Shown here: piece by piece, positions 60,991 through 64,000 of the stretch
Layout of the letters: every line of letters begins with the position of its first letter
Numbering within the stretch: position 1 is the first letter of the stretch
Assembly (NCBI GenBank): GCA_031216445.1
Contig: CM062218.1
Location: forward strand, 2,654,001-2,718,000
Source: Lateolabrax maculatus
Lineage: Eukaryota; Chordata; Actinopteri; Acropomatiformes; Lateolabracidae
Length of the DNA: 64,000 nucleotides
Direction of reading: 5' to 3'
The notes under the pieces: generated by a model
Databases searched by the model: none
Seen by the model: the letters and a program-made list of their open reading frames with translations, nothing else
What the model was told of the DNA's origin: nothing
Translations under genes and position numbers: made by a program

Positions 60991-63166
60991 CAAGTACACG
61001 AGGCACACTCAGAACACATCTGAAGATCGAGAGTTTAAAAAAAAGTGACACTTGACTGTAAAATGAGGGACGCCACAAAATTCAAGTTGGCACTTTTTGA
61101 GTGGAAGTGAAACTCATTATGGTATTTCTGTCAGTCTGAAATAACTGAGATGTCAGTCATGCTGTATAATTGCACTGGTGTTCAGTCACTTTAATTGCTT
61201 CTGTAGAGTCCACGCAAACCAGGTAATAGAAAAAGTTTTCGTCCCAGATGAGATAGCCATCATCTCAAATCCCTCAGTGCACAGTGGTCTGCAGAAGAGC
61301 ACTAACTCAGTGCCTGAAATATACTTTCATTTCATAGTGAGATATCCAGAAGAAGCGACAACTACACACTTATAAATAACATGAGATAAAAGGCAATTAA
61401 GGTAAAAAACCACGGATACAAAAATCCTGTCATCCTGTTAAAAATAAAGTTTAATGACAGTCGATCAAATGTGCCTTTGATGTGTTATGTTGCCAATTTA
61501 AATGATTAAATACAGTTTTCATTTATTTAGTGGTTATACTGAAAGGAAACAGGGATTGTACTTTGAGAAAAAGTTTTTGAGTTTTTTTTAGCCAACACTT
61601 CAAAACTTCATTGACTGGTTATGAAACCACAGTATCTCAAAAAAAGTTCCCACCAAAATCTGCCAAAATTTGATGTGTTTGTCTTATTGAAAAAGCTTCA
61701 ACAATTTTCAGTTGTCTCCTGTGATTTCAAAAGAAAAATCTATATTTCTGCCCTACCTTGACTGAGTTCAGTCCTTGGTCCAGGTGACTGAGTAAAGAAG
61801 GAACTTTTCTTTCTGTCTGCAGTTAAAATGTGCTGCTTTTCCCCTTTTCCTGGTCTGCCTTTACATCGCGCCTGTTCTGGACAAATAATGGTCAAATTCA
61901 AACACATGAGAGTGTACAATTAAAGCATTTCACTTAATACAACTTTATTTCACTACATCTTTCACAGTTTTATAAATTTTGACTCTTCTAAAAGATAAAT
62001 AAATAAATACATTAACCACAACCAGACAGACAAAAGAAATTAGCACGTAGACCAGTACAGAGCCCCCTTAAGAAAAGGACACACACATTTGAATTCATAC
62101 AGACATAAAGAAAAAGCTTTTTGTTAAACCTGCAGGTTTAAAGACTTTTAAGGCTGCACCTGAGAAACTGTATCCAGGAGATAATAATGAGATAAGAAGA
62201 GTGTAAGAGGAGATGGAGTGAATATGAAAAGGAAGGGTGCATCACAAGGGGACAAGTTCAACAACACATGAATGCAATTATTAAGGTAATCACTGAGCAG
62301 CTCTTAGATAACGTTTTGTACAGTATCATTGGCCGTAACTGAGTTTAAGAAGGCAGGGCACCTATCAGAATTTAATTTTGTAGATGCTGATGATGAAAAA
62401 AGTTCAACCAGACGTCCACTAAGAGGGTAGTAGTAGTTTGGTGACCGGTAATTTTGCAATAACTTTGGTAACTTTAAAGCTCTATTATGTGATAGTTCTG
62501 ATATTAACATCAAATCATAAGATTGTGTAACGTCACTTGTGACAGTGCTGAACTGAACTGTTTGGGTTTTCATAAACTGGTATGGTTGAGTCTCTCTGCT
62601 TTCACTCATGTGTAAATATTTTAATGTATAAAGCGACAAAAACAAAGACGTCAAGAAACTTTTTTCATGGTTGCCCTCAAGTTTAAAGAGCTAGAATAAA
62701 AATCTTAAATTTGTAGCTGCTGAAAAAAGGAAGGGTAACATGAGCAGCTTCATGTCCTGTAATAATCATCATGACAGGTCTATATTAAATCATTTTGCTA
62801 ATGAGGTCATTTATTAAGTTAATTAATGCATTAATTGGAAACTATCTATCTGTCAACATACATCTTCATTTAACATATAGATGTTGCGTGACAAAAAGTC
62901 AGCTGTCACTCACTGTCATGAATGTCAGGCATCACTTTGTTACTGTCACTGTTTTTTGGAGCGTGATGGAATGAAAAGCTTCTGTTTTTTGTTTTTTTTG
63001 TGAAACATCATCTTCATCATAGTCATAAGTAATTTAAAGTCATCATGTGTGATTTCTGCAAAACCTGTAAGGCATCCTGGAAAAATGGGAAGAAAAAAAC
63101 CCCCACTCTCCAGGACCTACGCAGCGGGGTTTGGCTGTCGTCAGCCGCCTTCAGCTGCACCATCTA
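60991..63166. other. 3' flank; possible minus-strand 3' UTR
   Basis: AT-rich. Minus-strand AATAAA hexamers at 61944-61949 and 62810-62815 could end a gene transcribed leftward from the candidate exon at 63167-63303. No other coding evidence. The minus frame at 62304-62654 is unrecognised. Confidence 0.3.
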
Positions 63167-63303
63167 TCAACTTAAGCGTGATGAGATGAGCTCTGAGGCT
63201 GCATCCACAAGGTCAGCACACAATTTGGAGGTCGTTTTGGGGCTTTGGCCAATCTTCCACAGTGGACTGAGCAGCTCCATTAGTCTACTGCTATCCAGAT
63301 GGT
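63167..63303 (-). CDS. Candidate last exon of an unidentified minus-strand gene
   Basis: On the minus strand, a T-rich tract and AACTGGCAACAG form a good acceptor at 63304. The frame that follows encodes SSRLMELLSPLWKIGQSPKT, TSKLCADLVDAASELISSRL and Ser before TGA (63167-63169), entered in phase 1. The peptide looks protein-like (amphipathic, no low complexity) but I do not recognise it. Downstream minus-strand poly(A) hexamers fit. Against it: only 45 codons including the stop, no upstream exon found to 64000, and the plus strand is open over the same bases. Confidence 0.3.
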
Positions 63304-64000
63304 CTGTTGCCAGTTAAAAAAAATCAATAGCTCCTGCTCTTATCCGATAAAAACCTTTTTTTAAAGACACATAAACAATCGGGTATCACAGAACTACTGT
63401 GCAGGGGTTCACTGGGTTCTCTTCTGGTTTGGGCAGCACAGGTTTGGATTACTCTTCTACACAGCATGTTGTGTTAATGAAAACAACCAACAATGACATT
63501 ATGTATTGTTCAGGGTTTCAGTAGTGAGTTTTGGCTGCCTTAATTGTCTTAATGCTGTTTTGGAGGCTATTATCCCCTGACAGGAAAATAATCCTGGAGG
63601 AAACTAAATTCTTTGGCATAGCAATTTAAAAACAGGGGCTATTGGCAGCCACTTCGTCTGGTTGAACCCTTGAGATGAGAAAATGAGGAGGAAGTGAGGC
63701 AGGACGTGTATCAAAACACATACACATACAAAGCTTATTAAGGGGAGACAGAGAGGATGGGCTGAGCAGGGAGAACCAATCAGGCCAAAGTCTGAAATGA
63801 GCAGACTCACGGACAGAATCAGGAAGGATAAACCAGACATTATGCCTAACTTGGCGTAGCTTCAAGCAAACACACTGTTTGCTTTTAAATCTTTGCTCTA
63901 CCTAAGTGGTGACAAAAAGAGGTAAATGGGTGTCCAAAGACCAGAGCAACAAATTAAGAACAGAAGAAAAAACTCACACCATTAAAAAAGTTTTCCATTA
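63304..64000. other. Right edge, unannotated
   Basis: If the exon at 63167-63303 is real, this is its upstream intron. Two overlapping minus-strand frames (63604-63865) have no recognisable product. Confidence 0.3.

Overview
This is vertebrate DNA, almost certainly from a teleost fish of percomorph type. Genes are sparse and split by GT-AG introns. CA/GT and GA microsatellites are dense. Many high-copy interspersed families look like ones familiar from teleost genomes (recognised from memory, not by search): a CAGTGGTGGAAAG hAT-type MITE, tRNA-derived SINEs, several degenerate Tc1/mariner relics and a GGCGGCACGGTG-headed element. There is no prokaryotic, viral or CRISPR content.

One gene can be reconstructed with confidence: a plus-strand FAM131 family member that best fits fam131b. 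It runs from the start codon at 14298 to the stop at 57801. Eleven coding exons, all with consistent phases, predict a protein of about 461 residues. Exon 1 encodes an MGCIGSRTI N-terminus (possible lipid anchor). It is followed by a 22 kb intron, two micro-exons (36413-36450 and 44742-44777), the conserved FAM131 core (47506-47602, 51244-51462, 52041-52181, 54182-54337), a Gln/His-rich exon (54421-54590), and three more variable acidic C-terminal exons (56104-56238, 57197-57334, 57574-57801). The purine-rich leader carries a 17-codon upstream ORF that stops 6 nt before the main ATG.

Layout: 1-13.9 kb is 5' flanking DNA, mostly repeats and unannotated sequence, with a doubtful gene tail at the extreme left edge. 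13.9-14.3 kb is the promoter/leader. 14.3-57.8 kb is the gene, its introns loaded with repeats and with several stretches that look like conserved non-coding elements. 57.8-58.7 kb is the probable 3' UTR. 58.7-64 kb is repeat-rich 3' flank, with a possible last exon of an unidentified minus-strand gene near 63.2 kb.

The most unusual structures are: (i) an 820-bp inverted repeat with two gap-free 210-bp arms (60170-60990); (ii) a duplicated intronic element with a preserved homeodomain-type core, 2.6 kb apart in intron 1 (33250-33420 and 35949-36140); (iii) two nested-transposon structures (5380-6050 and 36876-37890); (iv) tandem splice sites at exons 2 and 4; and (v) a 23-base poly-C run just before exon 5. 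I found no clearly new biological system. The rest is what a repeat-rich fish locus around one gene of unknown function would hold.
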